From Welwitschia mirabilis (lineage: Eukaryota > Gnetophyta > Gnetopsida > Welwitschiales), in NCBI GenBank assembly GCA_051453625.1, contig JBOZIK010000001.1, positions 281,048,617 to 281,112,616 on the forward strand: a stretch of DNA of 64,000 bases. Direction: 5' to 3'. Positions 36,125-49,079 of the stretch are shown in pieces. Every line of letters begins with the position of its first letter. Positions within the stretch are counted from its first letter, which is position 1. Both the position numbers and the translations under genes were made by a program. The notes under the pieces are model-generated. The model was given only the letters and a program-made list of their open reading frames with translations, was not told the origin of the DNA and did no database searches.

Positions 36125-39100
36125 TTTATCCTCTCTTGCATGACTCCATAGGAGACATTATATTTCATAATCACAAAGACAATGGTGTTTGCAATAATAA
36201 TTCTACCTTTGCTTGAGAGGAAAATTGCACTTCATGAGTTACATCTCCTCTCCGCGCTTAGCAGTAGAACTTTCAAAGTCACTACACTCCTCTACTTGAA
36301 CATATGTATCCCTAGATATATGTCTTTTTCCTTTTCCCTGGTAATTCCTAAGGTTCTTGAATTTTTTATTGAATTCTTGACAAAGTATTAAAAAAGTATA
36401 TTTTACTCTTTTACTAGCTGATTATAAACCTTGATTCATTGGTGAACTTTTTCACCCCTCGCTTAATAGCCCTAGGCCCTAGATATTGGATATCTACCTT
36501 TGAGAAAATGATTAATTAATTTGTAAAGTGGTTAACTACAATTTCAAGTGATAAACCATTAGCCCCATTTCCTCCTCCTATTAGATGTAGTCCTCTAGAA
36601 CATTTAAGATAATGATAAAAATGTAGGAAGAGAGGGATTCCCTTACCATAGACCTCTACCTGAGTTAAAATATCCTTGAGGTTTCTGATTAATCTTTAAA
36701 GTAAATCTCATTATTTTTTGAATTTGTAGTAGCAAATCAATAAGTCTTAAGGAAAATTCCTTTATTCATATAACATGTTCTAAGAAACTTCAAGACACAA
36801 TATCATATGCCTTTCTAATATCCAGCTTCAGAGCATACGCCCTTTTATTCTTTTCTTTGATGGAGTGGAATATTTTATGATTGAATATATCCTGGTTTAA
36901 TATGCTCCAATCTGATAGAAAACTAGCCTGGTTTTACCTCCCGACCGTCTTTAAGGATGAATAGATTCTATTCACTAGGATCTTCGCAAACTTGTAAATC
37001 ACATTGCACACTCCTATTGGATTATAATCATTAACCTCTCTGTGTTTAACATTTTCAGGAATTATGATAATATGGGTATTATTTTAGGCATAAAGAATAA
37101 CCTATTTCACATCACATGATTAAAGGCTTAGTTATTTTTGAAAAACTTCCACTATCCACCCATTTGGACTTGGGCTTTTGTTTATTTATTTTGTTTTTTT
37201 GTTTTTTTTGAGAGTCCTTTAAATTTTGACTAGGTTCACTGGCCCCAAGAGGAAGTTTCTTGGCCAAGTTACAGGCCATAATGTTGAAGGCTCTTGCATT
37301 GTAGATTCTTTCTAAATCTCTTTTAGATTATTCAAGAATGCTTTATGCACTCCTTCCTCTATGAAGCACTTGTCTTTCTAATAAACTAATTTTATCATAT
37401 TAGCCTGCTTTCTCGCATTGACAATTTTAAAAAAGGTACTTTATAGGTCTGTCTCCATGTTTCATCTAGTTCATATGCATGTGTTGGTGCCAATATATCT
37501 CTTCTTATTTTTGTAAGTTATGAAGCTTTCAGAGCTTTTCCTATTCTTATATATGTAGATCTTTTTATTATTTTTTTTCTATTCAATTAGCCTAATTTCC
37601 TATTTGAGTTTTTATTTCCTTTAAAATTTATTACCCCATGTCTTTCTACACTCCTTAAGCTAGTTCTTTACCTTTTTCAAGTTGTGCTATAAATTCTTAA
37701 TTAGGTTGGTCTTTGAAGTCCTCCAACTTTTTTGAATGAACTACTCTATCTTATCTTCTTCTAGCTATACATTCTCAACATAAACTAAGTCTTTCTTCCC
37801 CTATTTCTATCCTAAATAAGGATGATGGGCGTATGATTTAAGCACTAACTTTTTCATCTAATCAGGATTAAGTTCATGTTTTTTTAATAAATTCATTGAT
37901 AATAGAGCTTTATCAATTCTAGATAGAATCCTCTCCTTTTCCTTCCTCTTGTTTAATCAAGTAAACTGTACCTAATGGACAACATATTTGTGAGCTCTTA
38001 GGCATTCATAAGATCTTCTAAATCTTTTACCCTTACATTTCACCATTAATTTCCTCCTTATTTTTTCCATTCAAATAACATCCAATTAAAGTTCCCTCTT
38101 ATAATACAATTTCTTCTCTCAATATTCTTCCTAATTCGTCCCTACGTTCAATTCCTTTAACTTATACTTTATAGCATGTATATGATAATTATCCCCTAGT
38201 TTTGTATTTTCATGACTTAAAACCACCTATTATTTTTAATTCTTGTGTAGTTTAAGTCTTTATTTAGAAGCATTAGGACTCCCCTTGCATTACCACAAAT
38301 GGGAATCCATTCAACATTTTGCTTCTTGTTCCAGATATCTATGTAAAGTATTTTCTAGATTTTTATTTCTTAAATGCAAACAATTCCTATTTTATACCTT
38401 TTTAACACCTTATTTTTTTAGGCCTTCTTCATGCCTTTGATATTCCAACTGAAGATATTCATTTACCCTTATTTTTGGAGCCCTTGCTTAGCATGTCTGT
38501 TAAGGTCTATTGCACCCCATTCATGATGTTCTCATTCACTTCTTTCCTTGCCCTCGTCCTAATGGAGGGTCTTCTCATCTTTCTAATAGTTGATTCCTCT
38601 TTTAACCTTTCATAATTGGAATCCAATTCCAAGTCATCTGAGTCACTATTAAAAAGGGGGACAAATTTATTTCAGCTTCGCTTCTTAGTGGCTTAACTCA
38701 ACTCCTTTCCTTTTCCATTCATTTCCACTAAAGTTTCAATGTCTTGATACTATTGTCTCTCATTTTGATTCCCTTCCTGTTTATCGCATGAGCCCAATTT
38801 ATTCTTTCTATATTCTATTTGAAATCCATCCCCATATACTTTATTTATACAATTGCTCTTTATGTGTCCGAATTTTTTGCATATCTAGCACTGCTTCATT
38901 TGATAAGTCTTCCTCAGATAATCCTTTTTTCCACATTTGGTATAGGTTTTCTCTCTCCAAGCTAGGTAGAATCTCTTAAAGTAACTGATTTCAAAACATA
39001 TTGAACATGTCAAAAAATATTTTCATACTCTACCTTTACCATGTCTGTTTCAAAATCATGAATAATTTCAAACTTCCTCAAATTTTGGGTTAATTTAATG

Positions 39101-39900
39101 TCAATCTAGACACAAAAATGGATTGACACTAGGCATAAATCATTAATTATAATCGAGTATAGTTTTATGAGTTTTTCAAACTTCTCCACTAGTTCTTGGA
39201 TAAATTTTTAATTTTAGAGGATTAGGCTCACTTCCCTCAGCTTCACTCAAATGGGGAGCTTTTAGAATATTTTCTCAAAATCTTGTCCTGGCTGTTAATG
39301 GGCCAATGCTAGCCCTCTATCCTAAAAAAAAACTAGGGATTCCTCATCATAATTGAGTTGAAATTCTCTTCAAAATCAAACTTGAATAGAACTGAGGGTA
39401 CTAACTTAGATAGAACCTATCCTAATCAATTTCACTGCTACCCAACTTTGAATGGAATCAAGACTTGGTCTAGATTCTGTCAACACAAAAGAACAAACTA
39501 AGCTAAACTTAAAGTGTTCTTTAGCTATAGTGGAATGCTTTAGTGCAACCATAATTTTGAAAATATTATCTTCTTTAAAAAATTTCATAGAATATTTTTA
39601 ATAAACTTACTTAGACCCACTAACCAACCAAACTAGATAGTTGACATGGAGCTCTATCGTTACATCTCGCTCCATCGGCTTTGCATAATGAAGGCTCTTA
39701 CTGGCTAACAAGGATGGAAAAACCCCCTATAGAACCCCTCTTGTGATCTTTCAAATGTCTGGACGACCTCTCAAGACACATCTTCTTCTAAAACTAGACC
39801 ACATTCTAGCACCCTCTAGTAAGCCTAGATAACACCCAGTGTGTGAATTAAAACCCCTACCTGGTAACAGAGAAGCTAAGATGACTTAGGATTCTTGAGC

Positions 39901-41162
39901 TCCTAGTTAATCCTAAACCTTATTCACTAGTTTTGATTTGATTACCAACTAAAAAAGTACTTATTAATTTGAAAGGAAATTTTTTAATTTGAAAGAAATT
40001 TTTTGGCAATGTTAGATTAGGGACTGTCTATAAGGCCTCAGAGGTTTCATGAGAGAATTAACATTATTTAAATGACAATGAAGCTTCTTTACATATCTTG
40101 AATCATTCTCAAATTTACATGTCATATTGCTAATAGTAGCAAACCTATTATTTAAGAAAAAAACCAAAAATAAAATTAACTATTGTTAAATAGTAGGAGT
40201 AACTTAAACTTAAGTATGAAATTCTTATAAATCTATTTAAAGAAGTATTATTAGATGACCTAGAGAAAAAGAATTCTTTATCCCTTTATTTGTTTATTTT
40301 AAGTTAAGGGAGTTTTTATGTCATTAGATAAAAAATAATTCAATGCCCTATCAGAGGTTGAGGAAAAGGGATTAAGTGTTGAAAAAGTAGTAACATTTTT
40401 ATTCATAACATAAAATTGTTATTTTTCCTAAACTTGTTTCTTATTTAATGCTAGAAACTCATAAGTCAAATGGTCATGACTTCCATCCTTAGAACTAGAA
40501 CTCTTGCTTTGTCTTTGTTAAATCCAATATTGCTTTTAATACTCTAATTATTATTACTATAACTTAATGTAAAAAATTAAGACCTAAGATAATTAAGGAA
40601 GTACTTACATAATGGTTCCATCATGTCCAAAAATGAATGAGAAAATAAAAAGAACATTCTTCCATAAATGGTAAAATTAAAACTTTTACTGATTAAATTT
40701 TCTAGTAGAACTACCATTATTATCCAAAGGAATGGTTTAATTTTGTCTAAGGCATTATGTACATGATAATAATTATTTTAAATAATTAGTTATAAACATA
40801 TTGGAGGACGTCAAACATAAGAATTTTTCCATCTATATCTTTAATTAAAAGAATAACTAGCATGATTATCCAAATGATTGAAACAATCAAGATCTTATTA
40901 TATCCCAAAGTAAGACATCTAAATGTTTAAATTTATAACCTATAAAATGGAGGATTAATGTCCTATGAATTGATATAAAGGATGAGCATTCTATAAAAAC
41001 ATTTAAAGAAATTTAAAAAGGTCTTATTAAGTTACATTGAAAACTCTAATTTAAATGACTATTAAATAGTATTATGTAATACTTTAGATTGCAGTTTAAG
41101 AGGCTACCATATAATATTAATAAATTATTATTTAGATAAGATCTTAATAGTATAACTTACTT
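39901..41162. other. Intergenic, nothing recognised
   Basis: Very AT-rich, stops in all frames. No gene or mobile element recognised. Confidence 0.5.
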
Positions 41163-41320
41163 ATGGGTGGTAGTTTAAGTCATGACACACTCATCCTCCA
41201 TTTAAAAGATTATGGGTTCAATACTTTGTATGTCCTACTTGGTATGCTCTGAGGTCCTATACTTGTTTAACTCATTTATTTGGAGAATTATGATGCCTAT
41301 ATTCTTAAAAAAAATGTTTC
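41163..41320 (+). mobile_element. tRNA-derived SINE remnant
   Basis: Reads GGGTGGTAGTTTAAGTC (A-box-like), CTCATCCTCCATTTAAAAG and ATGGGTTCAATAC (B-box-like, consensus GGTTCGANNCC), followed by a body and an A-rich run near 41309-41316. Same family as 22685-22782. No target duplication found. Confidence 0.65.
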
Positions 41321-44093
41321 GTTAATAAAATGTTGAAAGTTAAATAAACCTCATTAATAGTACAAGCCTTATTTAGTTATTTTTAATTAACATAATCCTT
41401 GATATTATAGTAGCACTATTACTATCTAACACCACTTCGCATGTTTTGAAAAAAGGTATATCTACATTAAGTATGTTAGACAAAATTATATATGAGTACC
41501 ATATTAAACTAGGTTAATCTTTAAAGTCTTATATGGAGTTCACATGATATTTACCCGTAGGTCTTCTTATCACATGTAAGAGAAAATTTTCCTAATATTT
41601 TTGTTTCCTATGTGTATATTACACATAACATGTACACATATGAAAGGTTGTAAACATTGTAATAAATTGGCTTTCAAAATTAATAAATGAAAATTTGAGA
41701 AGCTCATAATAACTACGAAATACTTAATATGTAAAAGTTTTTTGTTTGTTGTTGATATCTATTATTCTTCTTGTTGAAATATTACTACTTCAAGATATAA
41801 GTTATGATACCCTAACATTTCTTACCCTAATAAGCACTTCCTTCCCTCTTTTTTAACATTATTAACTAATAGGCACAATGAAACTTAGGATCAAATTCTA
41901 CTTATTATTATTTTTCTATTAACATTTTCATATTTTGAAAAAAAGATACCATATTGTTATTATGTATTGACCTATAAGTAATTTCTAGGTTATTTTGGTT
42001 TACAAATAAAGCGTTACCCCGAAGGCCTTGTTACCCCCCTCAGTAACGTTGCAACCCTGGGCGAATGAGTTACTTGCATTATAAAAATGTCATAAGCTTG
42101 TATCCTATATTTCTTCCTAGTTTTTTGTCACATAGAGAAATATCTTAAATATGATTGATGATGTGCAAACTTGTTATAAAACATATAAAAATAAATTTAA
42201 AGATAATACCTAACTCATGATGGGTGGTTGCAACTCCCATTAAGATCATTTCAACTTAATATATAACCATTATCAAATATAAGTTGGCTCTACTTTAAGT
42301 TTTAAACTATATAAATATGGTTTAACTCAACTTCATAGGCTTAAAATTCACTTTGGTATACCCCCAATATAAGAGATAGTCAGAACATAAGATGGATACA
42401 TGCTTACAAGTAATTCCCACTTCCTTAAAACATCTATGGATGGTGCAACATGATCCTTTGATGATAAGGGCTTAAGATATAGAGTTGAAATAAATTTATA
42501 TATGGGTAGGGTAGGAGAGTGTTGATGCAACCCACCTTGATGATAAAACCCAAGTATGGGGTGATTAGTATTAGGATTATCTTGATTTAATCCCATTCGA
42601 TGGATATACCACATAAATGCCTATATATAATTCTATCTAATATTTACCTAGCTATAATAATTTTAATCATCATTGGGTTCATTTTATAGGAATAATTACG
42701 TAAAAAGGAAAAGACAAACAAACTAAAACATCTTTGCATTTCGGATTATAGTAATGAAAATCTAAACAAAAGAAATATCTTTTTATTATTTTTCACGTTT
42801 ACAATAATAATAACAACATTCAAATGTATCAAATCACTTCTTAAATAAAGCATTAATCCATACTTGACCTATGCGAATATTAGAAGCATTGTTCCATGTT
42901 GATACAACAATTTACCATGGTTATGTGTAATAAAGATAATTAAAGAAAGCATAATTCAAACATGGTTATTAAAACATAATTCTTTAGTTAAGACTTATAT
43001 AGCTATAGCATAAGTAAAGAAAACAAATGACAAATTAAGGACTATTCAAGTTACTTAGATTACTAAGGTGGAAACCTTTATAAGCATGCATATTAAAAGT
43101 AAGTAAAAACAAAAAGGTAAAAGAGGTACTTCTCCTAACAAAATATTATGCATAAATAATTTAACTTAAAGATATTAATGATAGCTTATTTTGTATACTT
43201 AAATTACCTATATAATTGATTTAATAATTTTTCTATAATTTAAGAAATTAATTATAAAGTGTTTAGGGCTTTAAAGAGCCATCATAAAAAAAAAATTAAT
43301 AAATAATTAATTATGAAGTAAAAAATAAATTATAATATTTTTCTCATAAAGTACACTCATAGCAAGATCTTTAGAAATTAAAAACTATTTTGAAATTTTA
43401 AAAGTATTATTTCTAAGGTTATAATTTAAGGTTAAAGACTGTCAAATTTCCCAAAATTATAGTGCTACCATCCTCTACTAAAATGATTATAACTTTTAAA
43501 ATACATTGAGTTTTAAAGTTAGTAAATACAATTTGAAAATATTATTTAATTCTCTAAAACCTAGCATGCTCAAGATTTAAAATATATTACCTTTTAGTTA
43601 CAAAAATTAAAAGTAATTACTTATTATTTTCTGCCTTTGATTTCTAGCCTATTTTCATAAATAATTTTCTTAAAACTTATTAGACATTAGAAAAACTTAT
43701 ATTTTAGAATTTCATAGACATAACATAATCTTACACTTACAGAGAAAATTTCACTAATTTATACATACTATTTAACAAGCTATAGGATTTTTTCGAGAAA
43801 TGGTAAATAGATTATATTAACTCAAAAAGCAAGAAAAGATACAAACATAGCTTAGAAGCTATTTCTCTAAGCATAGCAAAAGTCTTTCTAATATTCAAAT
43901 CCCTAAATAATAGCATCTAATTTTGTTAAACCAGGTTTCTAATTCTAATTAGATATACGCTAAAGGCTAGCATATCCCAAGGGGTTTACAACAAAACCAT
44001 ATTCTTAGGAGAATATCTAAAAGTGGGGATTTGGAGAATGGGACTAAGAGTCAAGGGTTCTGTTTTCTCTTCTTTCACATTTTACTCTTCTTG
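41321..44093. other. AT-rich intergenic with one GC-rich islet
   Basis: No recognised gene. At about 42008-42062 a GC-rich islet contains GTTACCCC twice and two GTAACG/CGTTAC-type inverted words, unlike its surroundings. An 88-codon minus-strand frame at 42614-42348 matches nothing I know. Confidence 0.5.
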
Positions 44094-44815
44094 TTATTCC
44101 TCCTCCTCCACTGCTTCTTCTTCATGCTTCTGCTCTATTTCTTCTATTTTTAGTGCATCATCGGTGTGCCCAAGAGTCACAAGGAGGCCGCTCTCTTCAT
44201 CACTTTCTGTGTACTTCGGTGGTTCCCACAGTAGTGGCTTTTGCAAGGGTCCCCTTAGGATATCTTGTCAAGCTAAAATATCTGCATTAATCTATATTTT
44301 CTTTTCATAGAACAATCAAATCAACCCTTCATTACATATCTTGCAATTTTAGAGAGAATAATGACGAGAATCAAAGGAAAAAAAAGGAAGATCAATATGA
44401 AACTCCTCCATCATGGGAGCAAGGAAGTAGAAGTGTATCTCATTTATCTTGTCAAAGTGGCATTTCAAGGTGAAATATTTCATAATTAGAGTATCTCAAG
44501 AATTAAAGGGCCTTGATAGATCTTTCCTTCTATAACTTTCTCCTTTTTTTTGTAGTGTTTTCCCAATTAATCATTCAAAATCGGGAACTAGTGAAGCCTT
44601 ATGTGCATCCATTTTTAGCTCTATACCTTAAGGACCTATGTGAATAGCATCACTAACGGAAGGAATATCAATGTAGATGGCAGTGTTACCTATCCAAGTA
44701 GATTTGCCATTCTAATTTCTAAAGAACTATTTATAGAGGTTTAGATCATGCCCTTTAAGGCTAGGAACATAAGAGTTCCATCCTGCTGCTTAAAATGCCT
44801 TCCAGGTTTGCTCAT
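44094..44815 (-). pseudogene. Decayed unrecognised protein-coding sequence (about 240 codons)
   Basis: From 44807 down the minus strand keeps one frame for about 400 nt with protein-like composition: AAGWNSYVPSLKGHD, STWIGNTAIYIDIPSVSDAI, GIELKMDAHKASLVPDFE, KCHFDKINEIHFYFLAPMME. It is broken only by six stops, mostly where Trp would fit. After one or two frameshifts it continues as QKPLLWEPPKYTESDEESG and a Glu-rich C-terminus (EEAVEEEE, then a stop at 44096-44094). GC content is higher than in the flanks. I do not recognise the family; a lineage-specific gene or a retroelement gag are both possible. It lies just downstream of a LINE in the same orientation but does not resemble LINE proteins. 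Confidence 0.5.
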
Positions 44816-45150
44816 GATTGAGTAACACGTTGTGCTTAGTAGGTTTAATTCTTCAAGCTTGTCTTCTGATACATTAATACTAAGGCATGGTTCAGATGCT
44901 TCACTCTAGTGCAATTCAGATGCTCTCAACTATGCATTTCCTTGCAAAATAAGCTTAGTTCTATTATAGGGTTTGGGATTTCACATTTTTTATAGACCTA
45001 TATTTGATCCAACTCTCTAATCTATTTGATGATTTTGAATTTCAACTTTAAGAGGCATAATTTTTTTACTAAAAAATAATATTGCATTTATGCTTCTATA
45101 AAAGCCAAGCAGTAATAATCATGAAGACATTTTTTCTAAAATAATTCAAG

Positions 45151-45333
45151 CTAATGTGAAAAGGGGGAGATATATTCAACTTGTCTAAGATCTTTTGGAA
45201 TAGAACATTGAGTGAAAAGGTGATTTTGGAACTTATTTTCTTCATAGCACATCAAACAAGCTTGATCGACTTTTAAATTTCTTTGAATGAGCTTGTTTGT
45301 TATGGGAATACAACCTTTAACATATACCATCAA
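45151..45333 (-). pseudogene. LINE zf-RVT finger remnant
   Basis: Reads CIPITNKLIQRNLKVDQACLMCYEENKFQNHLFTQC in one open piece (quoted ends only matter: CLMC...HLFTQC). This is the C-x2-C...H-x4-C finger at the C-terminus of plant LINE ORF2 (LPTxxxLxxR...CPxCxxxxExxxHLFxxC). Confidence 0.82.
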
Positions 45334-45899
45334 AACATCTTAATTTTCTCTATAATATTCCATTTTCGTAATTTTTTCCATCTATAGTTATATTAAAACA
45401 AATTATGAAAGATTGTTCAAATGCTTATTTTACCATTTTGAATAGGAAGAGTTTGATTTTCAAAAACCCATGGCCAAACCTCTCTGGTAGAACAAATCAT
45501 GTGTTTCCAAAGGTATAATGCCTTTCTTTATTGCCATAATTCTATTTAAAGAATTTTATCCAAATAATGTTGTTGTCAAATAAGAATCTATAGTAGTGCC
45601 TTACAAGAATGCATTTTCTCATGTCCATAGTTTTTCTAATGCCAAGACCACATGTTTTTTAAGCATGGCTATTTTCTCATAGTTTATAAGATGTAATATC
45701 TTATGGGACTTGCCACTTGACAAAATGAAATCTCTGATAGTATTATCTATCAAGCTCGCATACTTATTAGATATAGGAAAGCAACTGGTAGGATAAATAA
45801 TCATGCTTACCAGGCAAGATTTAGTAAGAAGAATTTTTTCTGCACTTGATAAGAATTTGTTGTCCCATCTAGTCAATTAAGCTACAATTTTACTAACCA

Positions 45900-46932
45900 A
45901 TGGAGGTCATATGTTATTAACAATATGATTAGAATCAAAAGAAATACTAAGACAAGCATTAGGAAATTCTGCTTACAAACATTGAAAAAGCTTTAAGATA
46001 TTTATCTTTCTTTTCTAAGAAATGTTGATGAGGAAGAGCTTTAATTTATGTCAAGTTGTTATAAGACCTGTGAAATTGTGAAACTCATTTAAGAGGCTAT
46101 GAACTTGCCTTTCCAAAGGAAGATTAAAGTTCGAAAATAAGAGAGTATCATCTGCAAACTAGAGAATGGGATAAGAAGGAGCTAATTTAGAGGCTGAAAT
46201 TTGATTCTGAATAAAGAGTCTAGCTAAGGAATCCATCATAAGAATAAAAATACTATGAGAGAGAGATTCATCTTGATGTAGGCCACTGCTACCCTAGAAG
46301 TAATCGTATCTCTCCCCATTGACCCTAATAGAGGAGGTTGATGTTGAAATGCAGAAGTGAATGAAATGCCTGATGGACACAGGTATACCACGCTCCTATA
46401 ATACATATTATTTTTCGTTAGACTATATTAAATGCTTTGATTATATCGAGCTTGAGAAACATTGGAGGTTTATTTCTTTTATGATACAAATGGAGGATTT
46501 CATTATCAAGAATGATGTTATTATGAATGACTCTTCCTGAAGCAAAACCAGACTGAGAATAAAGGATCATATTTGACATAAGTGCTTTAAGCTTGTTTTC
46601 AATAATCTTGCTACAAATCTTATAGAAAACATTATAAAGACTATTTGGCTTATATTGATGATTGATTTCTGTATCTCTTGTTTTTGGAATAAGGGCGATG
46701 AGACTGTAATTGAAAAGTTTGTAAAAGGTACCTTTTCTAAAAGTTTCTTGGACTGTATCACAAACATCGACTTTGATAACATCCCAAAAGAATTGATAGA
46801 AGGGCATGATACTTTGTTCTTTCTTATTGAGTTAATGGTGTTTCTAATTTTATCTTTTATAACTCTTTGGTTCAAGTAGCATTGCTTCTCTTTAGTGATA
46901 GGAGGACCAACTAGGACACTGCTAGAAACCAC
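45900..46932 (-). pseudogene. LINE reverse transcriptase, decayed
   Basis: Motifs in order: SLIALIPK, NVFYKICSKIIENKLK, YSQSGFASGRVIHNNIIL, FLKLDIIKAFNIV (first catalytic Asp region) and, near 46155, FADDTLLF (FADD in place of YADD, the usual plant LINE form). The first four lie within one 129-codon open stretch; later ones are in other frames. Confidence 0.88.
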
Positions 46933-47530
46933 AGACTTTTCTGTAAATAAGTTCTAGAAATAATTAATGAAAGAATTAGCAATATGGACATTGGTCTTAT
47001 AGCGTGTTATAGATGTGCTCCACTGTATAATGGTTTTTGCTTATGTCTACTCACCATCTAAAAGGAGAACTTTGCATTACAATCTCCTTCTCTAAGCCAC
47101 TGTATTCTAGATCTCTATTTCTAATAAGTTTCTTCTGTGGAAGATATATCATGAATTTAAGAGATAAGATGCTTTTTATATCCTATATTTATATTGATAG
47201 CTTTATTGTGCTTTTGGATAATGGTTAGCTTTTTTCATAATTGATTCTTAACATTTTTGAGGAAATCATTCAACTACTTATTCCAGATAGTTAACTCACA
47301 CCTTAAAATTCTGAGCTTTTAAAACAATTTGTAAGTGAATGTACCTTTCATTAGAGTATTTCAAATATGTTTGAAAAAATTAATGAAGTTTGGATCTTTC
47401 AATCAGAAGTCGTCAAATTGGAAGAGAGATTTCTTTTGAGGGGAGTCCATCGTTAAGATTTTAGGACTTTTATTAGAGAAAAATATAGCTTTTGCTTTTA
47501 GGAAGAAATGCTCATTTGAGTTTTTAACCA

Positions 47531-48222
47531 NNNNNNNNNNNNNNNNNNNNNNNNNNNNNNNNNNNNNNNNNNNNNNNNNNNNNNNNNNNNNNNNNNNNNN
47601 NNNNNNNNNNNNNNNNNNNNNNNNNNNNNNNNNNNNNNNNNNNNNNNNNNNNNNNNNNNNNNNNNNNNNNNNNNNNNNNNNNNNNNNNNNNNNNNNNNNN
47701 NNNNNNNNNNNNNNNNNNNNNNNNNNNNNNNNNNNNNNNNNNNNNNNNNNNNNNNNNNNNNNNNNNNNNNNNNNNNNNNNNNNNNNNNNNNNNNNNNNNN
47801 NNNNNNNNNNNNNNNNNNNNNNNNNNNNNNNNNNNNNNNNNNNNNNNNNNNNNNNNNNNNNNNNNNNNNNNNNNNNNNNNNNNNNNNNNNNNNNNNNNNN
47901 NNNNNNNNNNNNNNNNNNNNNNNNNNNNNNNNNNNNNNNNNNNNNNNNNNNNNNNNNNNNNNNNNNNNNNNNNNNNNNNNNNNNNNNNNNNNNNNNNNNN
48001 NNNNNNNNNNNNNNNNNNNNNNNNNNNNNNNNNNNNNNNNNNNNNNNNNNNNNNNNNNNNNNNNNNNNNNNNNNNNNNNNNNNNNNNNNNNNNNNNNNNN
48101 NNNNNNNNNNNNNNNNNNNNNNNNNNNNNNNNNNNNNNNNNNNNNNNNNNNNNNNNNNNNNNNNNNNNNNNNNNNNNNNNNNNNNNNNNNNNNNNNNNNN
48201 NNNNNNNNNNNNNNNNNNNNNN
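47531..48222. other. Assembly gap (692 N)
   Basis: Lies between the LINE endonuclease and RT. Open frames that span it are artefacts. Confidence 0.95.
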
Positions 48223-48388
48223 ACACATTTAGTAAAAAAAATCAATAGTAGAAAGATTAGGGACATTACCAAGGTTCTCATGAGGGTAGAAGATCTGATT
48301 AAAGTTACCCATGATAATATCTAGAGAGTCTAAGATAATACACTGTAGGCATTGAAGCATTTGATCTGCTTTCTAAGCCACATAAAAA

Positions 48389-48685
48389 TTAGTGATTCTT
48401 TTCTTTTTCATTAAAGATCCAATCAACAGTAAGGGGATCTTTACTCTTATTGATAGTAGAGATGGTACCATGCTTCCAAAGGATCATAAATCCTATTTTC
48501 ATACTCATACTTAAAACCAAAATAAAGAACCAAGAGAATTTTGTATAAAAAGGACTAAATTTTAGAGAGTTAAGCTTAGTTTCTTGAAGTAAACACATAG
48601 ACACTAGTGAGTCCATTAACAAATAACAAAGGTGGGAAATTTTTTGGCTATTTCCAAGGCCTCTGCAATTCCAGGAAATAATCAT
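48389..48685 (-). pseudogene. LINE endonuclease N-terminus
   Basis: 98 codons starting MIISWNCRGLGNSQK with LLQETKLNS, the APE-type endonuclease start of plant LINE ORF2, including the catalytic Glu of QETK. The gap removes its C-terminal part. Confidence 0.88.
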
Positions 48686-49079
48686 GAAAAGGAGAGTTGA
48701 GATTACTTACCATCTCGGATGTCCTCCTTCTTCTCTTTTCTATTTTAACTTTTTAGATATTCATTACTATCCTTTTGTCTATTTGCCCTAGCTTCCTAGT
48801 TCTATTAGCTGCTGGTGTATCTGCAACATGCTTGTCAACATTATTTCCACCCTTTTTTGATCTTGTTTTATTTTCATTTGTATTTGCTACTTTGACTATC
48901 ACTTTGATAAAGTATCTAACATGTTTTGAACACACTCTATGTACTCCTATTATACTCTTTCATGGTTATTTTCTATTTTCTTTTTCGTCATCTACTCTGG
49001 TTCCTCTTCTAATAAAATGTCATATATATTTACTTGTGTGATGGAATGACTTCTTTTTTCCATTTTTCCTAACTTATTA

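Larger units (their letters stand above)
33400..39900 (-). mobile_element. LINE (L1-type), decayed, second copy of the same family
   Basis: Collinear with the preceding LINE: both contain a matching block at 26.75-27.3 / 33.5-34.1 kb and matching RT blocks near 29.75 / 36.8 kb. Minus-strand signals: an ORF1 N-terminal open piece (39588-39406), a zinc-knuckle remnant near 38.95 kb, RT motif LKLDIRKAYDIVS at about 36.82 kb (plant LINE LKLDMSKAYDRVEW) and GKGIPLF at about 36.64 kb. Broken by stops and by a 635-N gap. Confidence 0.75.

Noticed and set aside
35373-36216. Long glycine- or proline-rich frames (256-274 codons) on both strands
   Set aside because: They are made only of the 73-G run and the N gap.
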